DNA of 50,740 nt from Muribaculaceae bacterium Isolate-104 (HZI) (GTDB lineage Bacteria; Bacteroidota; Bacteroidia; Bacteroidales; Muribaculaceae). Location: NCBI GenBank assembly GCA_003762715.1, contig RIBJ01000061.1, positions 1 through 50,740 of the forward strand. The letters run 5' to 3'. Below are positions 25,419 to 34,807 of the stretch, one piece after another (within the stretch, counting starts at the first letter, position 1; each line of letters starts with the position of its first letter). The translations under genes were made by a program, and so were the position numbers. Under the pieces are notes generated by a model. That model did no database searches, had not been told where the DNA came from, and saw only the letters and a list, made by a program, of their open reading frames with translations.

Positions 25419-27170
25419 ATGAAATTTTACAGAAATTTCTGTCTGACTCTCATAGCAGGTTTTTCAACAATATCTTCTATGAATGTCATGGCAAATACAG
25501 ATGTACACATAAAGATTTTACAGACAACGGATGTACACGGCAATTTCTTCCCATACAATTTTATAACCCGCACACCATGGAAAGGCAGCCTGGCAAGAGT
25601 AGCTTCTGTAATTGACTCCGTGAGAGCTGCTGCCGGTAAAGAAAATGTAGTGCTGATTGACAACGGGGACATTCTTCAGGGTCAGCCCACTGTATACTAT
25701 TATAATTTTATAGATACCGTTTCTCCACACATAGCCTCTCGCATATACGACTTTCTGCAATACGATGCCGCAACCATTGGCAACCATGATGTCGAGACAG
25801 GTCACCACGTTTATGACCGGTGGATTGCGCAGACATCAACTCCAATACTCGGAGCAAATGTTGTAAGAGCAGACAGCGGCGAACCATATCTTACTCCTTA
25901 TACTGTCATTGAGCGGCAAGGTGTCAAAATAGCCATTCTCGGGCTTCTCACTCCGGCTATACCTGCGTGGCTTCCGGAAAATCTGTGGAGCGGACTCCGT
26001 TTCGAGGATATGGAGGAATGTGCCGAAAAATGGATCAAGATTATCAAAGAAAAAGAATCGCCCGACCTTATTGTCGGATTGTTCCACTCCGGCTACGATT
26101 ACACAAGACAAACCGGTGATTACCACGAAAACGCATCTCTTCAGATTGCGAAGAACATACCCGGATTTGATGTCGTTTTCATGGGGCATGACCACCAGCG
26201 GTTCAACAAAGTTGTAGCGAACGCATCAGGCGACAGTGTCGTGGTGATAAATCCGGCAAACAATGCCAATGCGGTGGCAATGGTCGATGTGACACTTCAG
26301 AAAAATGCTGACGGCAAGGTGGCATTGAAACATATCTCAGGCAAACTGATTGACACAGAAGACATTGCTCCTGACGCAGCTTTTATGAATGAATTCAGCG
26401 GAGACTATGCAAAGGTAGATGAATTCGTATCACGCCCGATTGGAGTTGCTGAAGGTGAATTTTCAAGCCATGACGCATTTTTTGGTCCGTCGGCTTTCAT
26501 AGACCTTGTACACCGGCTACAGCTTGACATTACAGGAGCCGACATAAGTTTTGCCGCACCGCTGTCGTTCGATGCAACCATAAAGAAAGGTTCTGTAAGA
26601 GTTAGCGATATGTTCAACCTGTACAAATACGAGAACCTGCTTTACACCATGAGAATGACCGGAAAAGAAATAAAAGATTATCTCGAAGAATCGTACAGTA
26701 TATGGATTCAGAACCCGTCTGACGCACAGAGCCACCTGTTGCTGTTTGCGAGTCAGAATCCCACCGCTTCCGATAACGCTCTGAAATACCCGTCGTACAA
26801 CTTTGATTCTGCCGCCGGCATCAGATACACCGTAGATGTGACAAAACAAAAAGGACAACGGGTATCAATAATATCAATGGCAGACGGCAAGCCATTTGAT
26901 GAGGATACCGAGTACAAAGTCGCCGTTAATTCGTACCGGGGCAACGGTGGCGGCGACCTTATGACAAAAGGAGCGGGTATTGCGCATGAAGAGCTACCCT
27001 CACGCATAATAACATCTACAGAACTGGATTTACGTTACTATATGCTCAAGGAAATAGAGCGTCTTGGAGTCATTGCGCCGAAAACCCTTGACTGCTGGAA
27101 ATTTGTTCCGGAAGATGTTGTTTCTCCCCTCATAAGCACAGACAAGGCTATCCTTTTCCCTGACAGATGA
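25419..27170 (+). CDS. Periplasmic 5'-nucleotidase / cyclic phosphodiesterase family
   Basis: This is a two-domain UshA/CpdB-like hydrolase releasing phosphate from nucleotides outside the cytoplasm. The 583-residue protein has a signal peptide (about 1-25). The metallophosphatase motifs are D38 and H40 (TTDVHGN), D84 (NGDILQG), N122-D124 (GNHD) and H257-H259 (GHDH), followed by the C-terminal nucleotide-recognition domain. The opening DVHGNFFPY fits the 2',3'-cyclic-nucleotide branch as well as 5'-nucleotidases. Its stop overlaps the tilS start (ATGA), and the neighbouring tdk suggests nucleoside scavenging. Confidence 0.9.
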   Translation: MKFYRNFCLTLIAGFSTISSMNVMANTDVHIKILQTTDVHGNFFPYNFITRTPWKGSLARVASVIDSVRAAAGKENVVLIDNGDILQGQPTVYYYNFIDTVSPHIASRIYDFLQYDAATIGNHDVETGHHVYDRWIAQTSTPILGANVVRADSGEPYLTPYTVIERQGVKIAILGLLTPAIPAWLPENLWSGLRFEDMEECAEKWIKIIKEKESPDLIVGLFHSGYDYTRQTGDYHENASLQIAKNIPGFDVVFMGHDHQRFNKVVANASGDSVVVINPANNANAVAMVDVTLQKNADGKVALKHISGKLIDTEDIAPDAAFMNEFSGDYAKVDEFVSRPIGVAEGEFSSHDAFFGPSAFIDLVHRLQLDITGADISFAAPLSFDATIKKGSVRVSDMFNLYKYENLLYTMRMTGKEIKDYLEESYSIWIQNPSDAQSHLLLFASQNPTASDNALKYPSYNFDSAAGIRYTVDVTKQKGQRVSIISMADGKPFDEDTEYKVAVNSYRGNGGGDLMTKGAGIAHEELPSRIITSTELDLRYYMLKEIERLGVIAPKTLDCWKFVPEDVVSPLISTDKAILFPDR

Positions 27171-28471
27171 TTACAGCAGTAGACGAAATCGAGTATTCCG
27201 TAAAATCTTTTCTTCGGGAAATTGATGGCTGTAAAATAATTGTCGGATTGAGCGGAGGAGCCGACAGCGTCGGGTTGCTTGCTGTGCTCATGTCTTGCGG
27301 CGCACACTGCATAGCCGCACACTGCAACTTCGGGCTTCGGGGCAAAGAAAGCGACCGCGACATGAATCATGCCATTGCTGTTGCCGACAGGCTTGGTGTC
27401 AGATATGAGACTGTACACTTTGATGTCAGAGCCTATATGGAATCGCATAAATGCTCGCTTGAGACTGCCTGCCGGGAACTCAGATACAGCTGGTTCGAGA
27501 ATATCCGAAAAGCTCATTCGGCTCACTGGATTGCCGTGGCGCATCACCGCGATGACAACAATGAGACCCTTCTGCTGAATTTGTTCAGAGGCACCGGGGT
27601 CAGCGGACTCAGAGGCATGAGACCGATAAACGGCAAAATTATTAGGCCGCTCCTCAAATTCACCAGAAAAGAGATTGAAAGCTATGTCGCAGCTAAAAAA
27701 CTCGATTTTGTAACCGACAGCTCAAATCTTGTAAGCGATGTGTCAAGAAACAAAATACGCAACATCATAATGCCGTGTATCCGTGAAAGTTTTCCTAACG
27801 CTGACCATACCATAAACCTGACTGCCGACAATCTTTATTCCGCCGATTCCTTTATTTCGGAAATGATTGACAAGGAAAAGGCGTTATGGACTGATGACAA
27901 CGGAAACATCAACGTAATCAAGATGATGCAGAAAAGAGAAAGCGCAATGTTTATCCTTTATGAACTGCTTAAACCCAAAGGAATCAACGCAGAGCAAATC
28001 AGGGAAATTGCCGCCGCCTCGCAAGCAGGAGTCTCGGGCAGACGGTTTTACGGCAAAGACGGAAACTGCTGGCTGCTAAACCGTGGTGTTCTTGAACCTC
28101 TTGACGCTGCTGACAATTATGATGCCGAAGTAATTACCGAGATAGTGAGCATATCCGAATTCACTCCCGGCAAAGACCCTTATATTGAATTTTTTGATTT
28201 GTCAGTACTGGAGGGAGAGCCACTGTGTCTGCGCCACTGGCAGCAGGGCGACCGAATCAAACCGTTCGGAATGAAAGGCTCCAGACTGGTCAGCGACATT
28301 ATGAACGACGCAAAAATTGGTATTGCGAAAAAAAAACGAACGTGGATTCTCACCAAAGGCGCTGAAATACTATGGGTGGAGGGGCTGCGCCGTGGAAGCG
28401 CCTACCCCGTCCACCCGAAGTCGGCAGAAATAGTGCGGGTTCACATAGAGCCGGCGCGCAATTCCAAATAA
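27167..28471 (+). CDS. tilS: tRNA(Ile)-lysidine synthetase
   Basis: TilS modifies C34 of the CAU-anticodon tRNA-Ile to lysidine so that it reads AUA codons. The 434-residue protein has the PP-loop SGGADS at 29-34, the family-specific HCNFGLRG and AHHRDDNNET segments, and a C-terminal TilS domain (LRHWQQGDRIKPFGMKG). It is coupled by ATGA to the nucleotidase gene. Its last 31 bases overlap the end of the histidine phosphatase gene on the opposite strand. Confidence 0.94.
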   Translation: MITAVDEIEYSVKSFLREIDGCKIIVGLSGGADSVGLLAVLMSCGAHCIAAHCNFGLRGKESDRDMNHAIAVADRLGVRYETVHFDVRAYMESHKCSLETACRELRYSWFENIRKAHSAHWIAVAHHRDDNNETLLLNLFRGTGVSGLRGMRPINGKIIRPLLKFTRKEIESYVAAKKLDFVTDSSNLVSDVSRNKIRNIIMPCIRESFPNADHTINLTADNLYSADSFISEMIDKEKALWTDDNGNINVIKMMQKRESAMFILYELLKPKGINAEQIREIAAASQAGVSGRRFYGKDGNCWLLNRGVLEPLDAADNYDAEVITEIVSISEFTPGKDPYIEFFDLSVLEGEPLCLRHWQQGDRIKPFGMKGSRLVSDIMNDAKIGIAKKKRTWILTKGAEILWVEGLRRGSAYPVHPKSAEIVRVHIEPARNSK

Positions 28472-29685
28472 GCCTTCGCTTCTTCCCAAGGCACATATAC
28501 CGGTTTGTCAGGCACAAGCTCCACCGGCTTCTCGTTAAGGTCGGCTCTGACATAATAGCCGCCGGATTTAGACCTGAACAGAATCAGCCTGAAGTTCGCT
28601 GCCATAGGCACAATGACAAAATCTCTCCAGCCCTCTGCCACCTCAGCGAAATCGTCTGTAATAAAACGACATCCGGGAACATGCATCAGCGCCAACAGTG
28701 GCATAATTGTTTCGGCATGACCGAAACGCAGCTGCACCGGAGCCATATCCGCGCCTGCTATAAAAGAATCGGTGGTTTCTATGAGATTCACGAGCAACGG
28801 CTTTGCCGATGTTGCCGGCAGCTCGCTCAGCGATGACGCGGAATGGGCAAGATACTGCTTCAAGTTAAACACCGACCACAGCGCATTGAACTCGCCAAGG
28901 TTGAAATACTGGCTTATATCACATTTCAGCTCCATGGCGGCTGTACCGGCAAGCACTGAATAAATTGCCATGAGGTTATCATACAAATCAACATCCTTCA
29001 TGGGATAACCGACGCCGACAAATCGGGTCAGCATATTACCCGACAGCCGGGTTTCGGCAAAATCTCTTACCGTCTTTTTCACCACATCGCTGTTTTCGAA
29101 GGCAATGTATGCCGAATCCAATTCGAAAAAGCGCATCAGCACATCATTCTGTCTGCCCGATGATGTATATATCTCCGAGCGTCTGTTCTGTCTCGCAAGC
29201 TGGTGAGTGAACTCGTACATACTCATCACGCAGCGCGGCACATAGGAACTGACTGCCGATATTGTCACCTCCTTATTGTTCAACAGCTTTGAAAAATTGC
29301 CGCTCATTCTCGCGGCAAGCCATCTCTGCTCAGCCTTGCCGAGGGTGTCAAGCGCTCCCCACCTGCCATTGCTTTCTCTTATCACCCTTTCTGTAAGCGC
29401 AAGCAACCGCCTGCCCTGCGGGGTTATGGTTCTTTTATCTCTTGCCGACCGGAGCAGCTTGCGAACCCTTTCGGCATTCTTGCTTGACGACGGGTATCTC
29501 GCTCCGTGCCTGCCCACATGATTCACCATTACAACCCTTAGTGAATCTGGAGCCACAAGCGGTCCGGTGGGGTCTATATACGGCATAGAGCTACCGCGGC
29601 ATTCATTGTACGAATAATAATCGACAGGTTTTGCAGGCAAAGCGCAAAAAACGATAAGAATAAGTGTGATGAACAAATTTTGCAT
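28441..29685 (-). CDS. Exported histidine acid phosphatase (MINPP/phytase-like)
   Basis: The 414-residue protein starts at the ATG at 29685 with a signal peptide (MQNLFITLILIVFCALPA). The catalytic RHGARYP motif lies at about 59-65, and the proton donor motif appears late as HAE in FGHAETIMPL. Together they place it in branch 2 of the histidine phosphatases. Bacteroides MINPP enzymes, which strip phosphate from inositol hexakisphosphate, are the nearest characterised type I know, but other phosphomonoesters are possible. Its 3' end overlaps tilS by 31 bases, and its promoter lies beyond the promoter of the divergent gene. Confidence 0.85.
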   Translation of the reverse strand: MQNLFITLILIVFCALPAKPVDYYSYNECRGSSMPYIDPTGPLVAPDSLRVVMVNHVGRHGARYPSSSKNAERVRKLLRSARDKRTITPQGRRLLALTERVIRESNGRWGALDTLGKAEQRWLAARMSGNFSKLLNNKEVTISAVSSYVPRCVMSMYEFTHQLARQNRRSEIYTSSGRQNDVLMRFFELDSAYIAFENSDVVKKTVRDFAETRLSGNMLTRFVGVGYPMKDVDLYDNLMAIYSVLAGTAAMELKCDISQYFNLGEFNALWSVFNLKQYLAHSASSLSELPATSAKPLLVNLIETTDSFIAGADMAPVQLRFGHAETIMPLLALMHVPGCRFITDDFAEVAEGWRDFVIVPMAANFRLILFRSKSGGYYVRADLNEKPVELVPDKPVYVPWEEAKAYLELRAGSM

Positions 29686-29696
29686 ACTATTTTTGT

Positions 29697-29704
29697 TAAT
29701 TTTG
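29697..29704 (+). promoter_or_regulatory. -7 promoter element of the TPR-rsmG-hydrolase unit
   Basis: TAATTTTG matches TAnnTTTG. The transcript would start near 29711 and run rightward across the oppositely directed promoter at 29752-29759. Confidence 0.5.
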
Positions 29705-29751
29705 CAATGTAATAACAACACAAACCCTGGTTTTGGTTTGTTGCCGCAATG

Positions 29752-29759
29752 CAAATTTA
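29752..29759 (-). promoter_or_regulatory. -7 promoter element of the histidine phosphatase
   Basis: The minus strand reads TAAATTTG, matching TAnnTTTG. The leftward transcript would start near 29745, giving a leader of about 60 bases that overlaps the start of the rightward transcript. Confidence 0.5.
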
Positions 29760-29769
29760 TCTGCGACTA

Positions 29770-30036
29770 ATGACAAATGACATAGAAAAGCTGATAGCCG
29801 ACGGACTTCTTGACGAAGCTATATCCCTGCTGAGCAATGCCTTAAAGCAAGCACCAGCAGATGACAATCTTTTGTTCAAGCGAGGAAAACTTCTTTGGAA
29901 AAAAGGTGACATCGCAGGAGCCATGAACGATTATTGCAGGGCTGCGCAAATCAATCCCGACAGCCCGGCGGCAATTGCTTTGGAACATGCTCATGACGTG
30001 CAGCAGTTTTTCAACCCGGACATACTAAACCCCTGA
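29770..30036 (+). CDS. Small tetratricopeptide-repeat protein (88 residues)
   Basis: The sequence from the ATG at 29770 contains about two TPR-like helical pairs (ADGLLDEAISLLSNALKQ, then KRGKLLWKKGDIAGAMNDY with AAQINPDSPAA). This is a protein-interaction scaffold without catalytic motifs. An earlier ATG at 29749 would add seven residues. It is followed after 13 bases by rsmG. Small proteins of this kind occur in Bacteroidales beside rRNA-modification genes, but the partner is unknown. Confidence 0.8.
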   Translation: MTNDIEKLIADGLLDEAISLLSNALKQAPADDNLLFKRGKLLWKKGDIAGAMNDYCRAAQINPDSPAAIALEHAHDVQQFFNPDILNP

Positions 30037-30049
30037 TTTACCTGAAACT

Positions 30050-30670
30050 ATGGACGAAATTCTAAAATATTTTCCTGAAATTACGCCCCGACAGGCAGAA
30101 CAGTTCAAAGCTCTCGGAGAAGTATACCCCGAATGGAACGCAAAGATAAATGTCATCTCCCGAAAGGATATCGAGAATCTTTACACTCACCACATTCTGC
30201 ATTCTCTTGCTATTGCAAAGTTCCTGACTCCGGTAAACGGCACATCGTTTCTTGATCTCGGCACGGGAGGGGGATTTCCCGGAATTCCACTCGCCATAAT
30301 GTGGCAACACTGCAATCTGCATCTGATAGACCGTATCGGCAAGAAAATCAAAGTGGCACAGGCTGCTGCCGAAGCTGCCGGACTGACAAATGTCACTTTT
30401 CAACATGGCGACATAGGCGAATGCCGCAACAAATACGACTATGTTGTCAGCCGAGCAGTGATGCGGCTCGACGAACTGGTAAAACTGTCCAGAAAAAATA
30501 TTGCTGCCAAAAATTCAAACTCATTGCCGAACGGTTTGTTATGTCTGAAGGGCGGAGACCTTGCCGACGAGACATCGCAGGTGTCCGGCCCAATTATAGA
30601 AGTACCATTGAGCGATTATTTCGAGGACGAGTACTTCACAACAAAAAAACTGATATACGTTGAGTTATGA
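30050..30670 (+). CDS. rsmG: 16S rRNA (guanine-527-N7)-methyltransferase
   Basis: RsmG (GidB) methylates G527 in the 530 loop of 16S rRNA. The 206-residue protein has the SAM-binding signature FLDLGTGGGFPGIPLAI (67-83) and the early WNAKINVISRKD segment. The VVSRAV motif and the late LKGGDL segment complete the family pattern. Length and motifs are normal. The stop overlaps the next start by 4 bases (ATGA). Confidence 0.95.
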   Translation: MDEILKYFPEITPRQAEQFKALGEVYPEWNAKINVISRKDIENLYTHHILHSLAIAKFLTPVNGTSFLDLGTGGGFPGIPLAIMWQHCNLHLIDRIGKKIKVAQAAAEAAGLTNVTFQHGDIGECRNKYDYVVSRAVMRLDELVKLSRKNIAAKNSNSLPNGLLCLKGGDLADETSQVSGPIIEVPLSDYFEDEYFTTKKLIYVEL

Positions 30671-31308
30671 AAATAGCAAGAGCCGAATACAATCTTTTTG
30701 GAGTAAACACCTACATAGTGTGGAATCCTGATTCATGCGAGGCGGCTGTAATTGACCCCGGAATGCAGAATCCCGATGAATGCGCTCATTTCAAGCAGGT
30801 TGTAGAAAGAATGGAACTACAGATAACACACCTGATAAACACGCATCTCCACATAGACCACACTTTAGGTGACGAATTTGTGGAAAGTATGTATGGTGTA
30901 GGACTTATGGCGAACGATGCCGATGCTGCGCTCGGTGCTTCAAGAGGCTCTCAGGCAGCAATGTTCCACCTCAGAGGCGTGCCCGACACTCCTGTAACCA
31001 TTGACATCAATATCAAGAACGGCGACAAAATTTTTCTCGGTGACGAATACCTTCAGGTTATTGAGGTGCCGGGGCACTCACCCGGCTCTGTCGCTCTTTA
31101 TTCTCCGGTTGACAAATTTGTAATTACCGGCGACGCCCTCTTTAAAGGCAGTATCGGACGCACCGACCTACCCGGCGGCGACCATGGCACTTTAGTCAAA
31201 GCAGTGACCAATGAATTGCTGACATTGCCTGACGAGACTGTTGTCTATCCGGGTCACGGACCATCCACTACCATAGGAGCTGAGAAAATCTCAAATCCCT
31301 ATTTATGA
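30667..31308 (+). CDS. Metallo-beta-lactamase-fold hydrolase (glyoxalase II-like)
   Basis: The zinc-binding THxHxDH motif is complete at residues 59-65 (THLHIDH). The second-metal and later ligands are visible in VPGHSPGS, TGDALF and YPGHGP. The 213-residue protein lacks the C-terminal domain of true glyoxalase II and belongs to the general YcbL/GloB-like group, whose likely substrates are glutathione- or other thiol-esters. It is coupled to rsmG and converges with the TPR gene, overlapping by 6 bases. Confidence 0.88.
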   Translation: MKIARAEYNLFGVNTYIVWNPDSCEAAVIDPGMQNPDECAHFKQVVERMELQITHLINTHLHIDHTLGDEFVESMYGVGLMANDADAALGASRGSQAAMFHLRGVPDTPVTIDINIKNGDKIFLGDEYLQVIEVPGHSPGSVALYSPVDKFVITGDALFKGSIGRTDLPGGDHGTLVKAVTNELLTLPDETVVYPGHGPSTTIGAEKISNPYL

Positions 31309-32730
31309 CAGTGAAAACGGGTCGCTGTTATTGAAATTGAAATCACTCCCCTCAACCACTACAGTCTGACGCACAGAGCTAAGAGCATATAACGTGCCGA
31401 GACGAGCAACCCTGTCGCTGAATGTCTCGCTGTCCTCGCAACCGGACCATCTCTCTATCATAGCCGACACATTGTCAACGACAAATTGCCTGTCTCCGAC
31501 TCTAAGAGCGGAAAATACAGCCACAAGGTCTGCCACATTACACGGAGCTTTCAATTGCGACCATTTTTCCAATGCTTCAGAATAGCGTCTGGCACGGTAA
31601 AGCAACTCATACATATAGGCTGTGTGCTCTCCTGCGCCTACATACTTGTCCATTGCGAGCAGCAAGGTTGAAGCCGCACCATACTCCCCTTCTTTAGCAA
31701 AACGTCTGGCTGTGTCAGCCACATCCTCGTAGCCGCTGTCGCCTGTAAGCTCGGTGCTGAACATCGGAGCCAACAACTCCAATGACACATTGCCTTTTGT
31801 CAGCAACACAAGATATGTCAGAGTTGCCGCGCTGTCCGGATGAGTATTTCTGAACTCCTCAAGCGCCTGGATTGCCTCTACTTCATAGCCTTTTGTAAAG
31901 AGGGCAAGGCTAAGAGTGTGCACATACTCTTCCTCTTCAGGCGCCGACTTCAACAAAGTGCCGAGTACCTGCATAATATCTTCCACCGGTCTGTCAAGAC
32001 CAAGCAACGCTTCAGCCTTGAGCTGCAACGCCTTGCTTCGGCACGGGTCTATTGCAAGCGCGTATTCCACATCGCTCAGCCCCGCCTCGTAAGCCTCCAG
32101 ATTGCGTATTCTCAACTCACCGAGCAGCTCCCAGAACTCCTCGTTAAATGGCTCAAGAAGTGTCAGTTCTTCGCCGAGTTTCTGCGCGGTTTCATAGTCG
32201 TACAATGAAACACTAAGCTCAAACATCTCATAAATGAACGACTGGGGATAGCTGCATTTTGCTTTTATTCTATCATAATTCTCTTTCAGCCAGTCCAAGG
32301 CATTGTAATTGCCGGCTATATCAACCAGCCTGATAGCCCATTCGTCCTCGAAGTCTTTTACCGATTCAAGTATCCGTTCAAGTTCGGCACAAGCCTCTTC
32401 CTTCGGCAGCATCTTGATTTGCAGCGACAACAGTCTGCGCAACACCGACTCTTCGGGCACCTGTTTCAGCATTGACTCTGCGCCGTCCACACTTCCGAGG
32501 TCATACATATAAAAAGCAAGACGCTCGCCAAGCGCAACACTTCCGGGATACAGACGCGAAGCCAGCAGCAGCACCTCAAGGCACACTCTGAAATCCTGAG
32601 TATCTCTCGCATAGTCGTATATTTCGACAAGATCACTCTCGTCGAAATATACATCTGCACGGTTACGTTCAAGCTCCTGCAAGAAACGCTCCATTAAATC
32701 TCTGCGTTCGTCGGCGCCGCTGTTTGACAT
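31303..32730 (-). CDS. Tetratricopeptide-repeat protein (475 residues)
   Basis: The protein is almost entirely helical, with recurring TPR-like pairs (for example LLLASRLYPGSVALGERLAFYMYDLG, ALAIDPCRSKALQLKAEALLGL). It is acidic and has no signal peptide or membrane segment, so it is cytoplasmic. It follows glnS after 4 bases and is probably cotranscribed. No enzymatic domain is visible; a scaffold role is likely, with unknown partner. Confidence 0.85.
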   Translation of the reverse strand: MSNSGADERRDLMERFLQELERNRADVYFDESDLVEIYDYARDTQDFRVCLEVLLLASRLYPGSVALGERLAFYMYDLGSVDGAESMLKQVPEESVLRRLLSLQIKMLPKEEACAELERILESVKDFEDEWAIRLVDIAGNYNALDWLKENYDRIKAKCSYPQSFIYEMFELSVSLYDYETAQKLGEELTLLEPFNEEFWELLGELRIRNLEAYEAGLSDVEYALAIDPCRSKALQLKAEALLGLDRPVEDIMQVLGTLLKSAPEEEEYVHTLSLALFTKGYEVEAIQALEEFRNTHPDSAATLTYLVLLTKGNVSLELLAPMFSTELTGDSGYEDVADTARRFAKEGEYGAASTLLLAMDKYVGAGEHTAYMYELLYRARRYSEALEKWSQLKAPCNVADLVAVFSALRVGDRQFVVDNVSAMIERWSGCEDSETFSDRVARLGTLYALSSVRQTVVVEGSDFNFNNSDPFSLS

Positions 32731-32734
32731 GGTC

Positions 32735-34441
32735 TTATGCCTTTTTCTGTTCTTTTTCCCAGCTGTCTTTCAAAGCTATTGTGCGGTTGAAAATCAGCTT
32801 GCCTGCACATGAGTCCAGATCGGGAGTGAAATATCCGATGCGCTGGAACTGGAAGTGTGCGCCCGGAGTAGCATTCTCTGCAAGAAACGGCTCGACCTTT
32901 ACACCGGTCACAACTTTTAGCGAATCGGGATTGAGCAGTTCTCTGAAATCCTTATCGGTTTCCGCCGAAGGATTCTCCACATTGAAAAGACGGTCATACA
33001 TATTGACAGTAGCGTCCGCGGCATGTGCGGCGCTCACCCAGTGAAGGGTACCCTTTACCTTGCGCATGCTGCCGGGCAATCCGCTTTTGGTTTCAGGGTC
33101 ATATGTACAGTAAATCTCCTCAATGTTTCCATCGGCATCTTTCTTAACTCCGGTACATTTTATTATGTATGCACCTTTAAGACGCACTTCTCCTTCGGGG
33201 GCAAGACGGAAGAACTTCTTGGGAGGGTTTTCCATAAAATCTTCGCGCTCTATATATATTTCTCTGCTGAACGGCATTGCATGCGAACCCTCCGCAGGAT
33301 TTTCAGGATTATTTTCCATCTCCACCGTCTCTACACCGTCTTCAGGATAGTTGGTAATTATTACTTTTACCGGGTTTACGACAGCCATGCCTCTTGTAGA
33401 CACCGCGTTAAGGTCTTCCCTCACAGCATGTTCAAGCAAACCGACACTGTTTAGCGCCTCATACTTGGTATAACCTATTTTATCAACAAAATTGCGTATG
33501 GAGCGGGGTGTGAAGCCTCTGCGCCTCATGCCGCTTATAGTCGGCATGCGGGGGTCGTCCCAGCCTGCCACAAGCCCTTCTTTGACAAGCTGAAGCAGTT
33601 TGCGCTTGCTCATTACGGTGTATGTCAGGTTAAGGCGGTTGAACTCTATCTGTCGCGGGCAATAGGATTCATCGGCAAGCTCTTTCACAAAGTACTCATA
33701 CAGCGGGCGGTGTACCTCAAATTCAAGAGTACAAATCGAATGGGTCACGCCCTCGAAATAATCGCTCTGACCGTGGGCGAAATCATACATGGGATATACC
33801 TTCCATTTGTCGCCGGTACGGTGGTGCGGAGTCTTGATTATACGGTACATTATCGGGTCGCGGAAATGCATATTTGGCGAAGACATGTCAATTTTTGCAC
33901 GCAACACACGCGCGCCTTCGTCAAACTCACCTGCATTCATGCGTTCAAACAAATCCAGATTCTCCTCAGGAGTACGGTTGCGATACGGACTTTCCTGACC
34001 GGGTTCGGTAGGTGTGCCTTTCTGACGTGCGATTTCCTCCGAGCTCTGGTCATCCACATACGCCTTTCCTTCTTTTATCAGACGCACTGCAAGGTCATAC
34101 AGCTTGGGAAAATAATCGCTCGCGTAATACTCGCGGTTGCCCCAGTCAAATCCCAGCCAGTGAATGTCTTCGCGAATGGAATCCACATATTCCACATCCT
34201 CTTTGACAGGGTTGGTGTCATCAAAACGCAGATTGCAGGTGCCTCCAAATTTTTCCGCCACTCCAAAATCCATGCATATAGCCTTGGCATGACCTATGTG
34301 CAGATAGCCGTTGGGTTCGGGCGGGAAACGGGTATTGAGTCTTCCGCCGTTCTTGCCTGCCTTGAGGTCATCGGCAACTATCTGTTCTACAAAATTCAGG
34401 CCTTTCTTTTCGGGTGCCTCTCCCTCAGGTTGCTGTGTCAT
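32735..34441 (-). CDS. glnS: Glutaminyl-tRNA synthetase
   Basis: GlnS charges tRNA-Gln directly, so this organism need not rely only on the transamidation route. The 568-residue class I enzyme has the HIGH motif at 48-51 ([13 protein letters not shown]) and the KMSKS counterpart VMSKRK. The GlnRS-type anticodon-binding beta-barrels make up the C-terminal 200 residues. The [14 protein letters not shown] context is that of GlnRS, not GluRS. A -7 element at 34528-34535 on the minus strand lies 86 bases upstream. The downstream TPR gene is cotranscribed. Confidence 0.96.
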   Translation of the reverse strand: MTQQPEGEAPEKKGLNFVEQIVADDLKAGKNGGRLNTRFPPEPNGYLHIGHAKAICMDFGVAEKFGGTCNLRFDDTNPVKEDVEYVDSIREDIHWLGFDWGNREYYASDYFPKLYDLAVRLIKEGKAYVDDQSSEEIARQKGTPTEPGQESPYRNRTPEENLDLFERMNAGEFDEGARVLRAKIDMSSPNMHFRDPIMYRIIKTPHHRTGDKWKVYPMYDFAHGQSDYFEGVTHSICTLEFEVHRPLYEYFVKELADESYCPRQIEFNRLNLTYTVMSKRKLLQLVKEGLVAGWDDPRMPTISGMRRRGFTPRSIRNFVDKIGYTKYEALNSVGLLEHAVREDLNAVSTRGMAVVNPVKVIITNYPEDGVETVEMENNPENPAEGSHAMPFSREIYIEREDFMENPPKKFFRLAPEGEVRLKGAYIIKCTGVKKDADGNIEEIYCTYDPETKSGLPGSMRKVKGTLHWVSAAHAADATVNMYDRLFNVENPSAETDKDFRELLNPDSLKVVTGVKVEPFLAENATPGAHFQFQRIGYFTPDLDSCAGKLIFNRTIALKDSWEKEQKKA

Positions 34442-34527
34442 AGCAATATGGATTTATTTGCTTGTTTACTCAGTTATACAATAGCCTTTAGAAACCGGTT
34501 GTCATGCCTTTTACAGACATTGGCATA

Positions 34528-34535
34528 CAAATGTA
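34528..34535 (-). promoter_or_regulatory. -7 promoter element of glnS
   Basis: The minus strand reads TACATTTG, matching TAnnTTTG. The predicted leader is about 80 bases. Confidence 0.5.
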
Positions 34536-34636
34536 GTCAGTCTCCGAAAACGGCTGCTAATAAGCCACAAAATTAGTTTTTATTCCTCAAACGGCAAAAA
34601 ACTAATTTCGAGATTGCATATAATTGTAAAAAAAAC

Positions 34637-34644
34637 TACCTTTG
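34637..34644 (+). promoter_or_regulatory. -7 promoter element of tRNA-Gly
   Basis: TACCTTTG matches TAnnTTTG and lies 20 bases before the mature 5' end of the tRNA, preceded by an A run. Confidence 0.65.
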
Positions 34645-34664
34645 CATCACAAAACGCTTATTTT

Positions 34665-34737
34665 GCGGTAGTGGCTCAGTTGGTAGAGCATTGGCTTCCC
34701 AAGCCGAGGGTCGCGGGTTCGAGTCCCGTCTACCGCT
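34665..34737 (+). tRNA. tRNA-Gly (anticodon CCC)
   Basis: A full cloverleaf can be drawn. The acceptor stem is GCGGTAG with CTACCGC. The D arm follows, then the anticodon stem TTGGC/GCCGA with loop TTCCCAA (anticodon at 34698-34700). The T arm is GCGGG TTCGAGT CCCGT. The discriminator is T, as expected for bacterial tRNA-Gly. CCA is not encoded. It would read GGG codons. Confidence 0.95.
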
Positions 34738-34742
34738 CAAAT

Positions 34743-34766
34743 GCCGGCAATAATGCCGGCTCTTTT
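34743..34766 (+). terminator. Terminator after tRNA-Gly
   Basis: GCCGGC (34743-34748) and GCCGGC (34755-34760) form a 6-bp GC stem with a 6-base loop, followed by TCTTTTTT. It separates the tRNA from efp, which must have another promoter or depend on readthrough. Confidence 0.7.
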
Positions 34767-34807
34767 TTCCACCTAAGATTCATATATACAAAGAATTTCA
34801 ATAATTT

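Noticed and set aside
33710-34576. 288-codon open frame on the plus strand opposite glnS
   Set aside because: It lies antisense to a certain gene, has a low-complexity translation with no family signature, and no promoter fits it.
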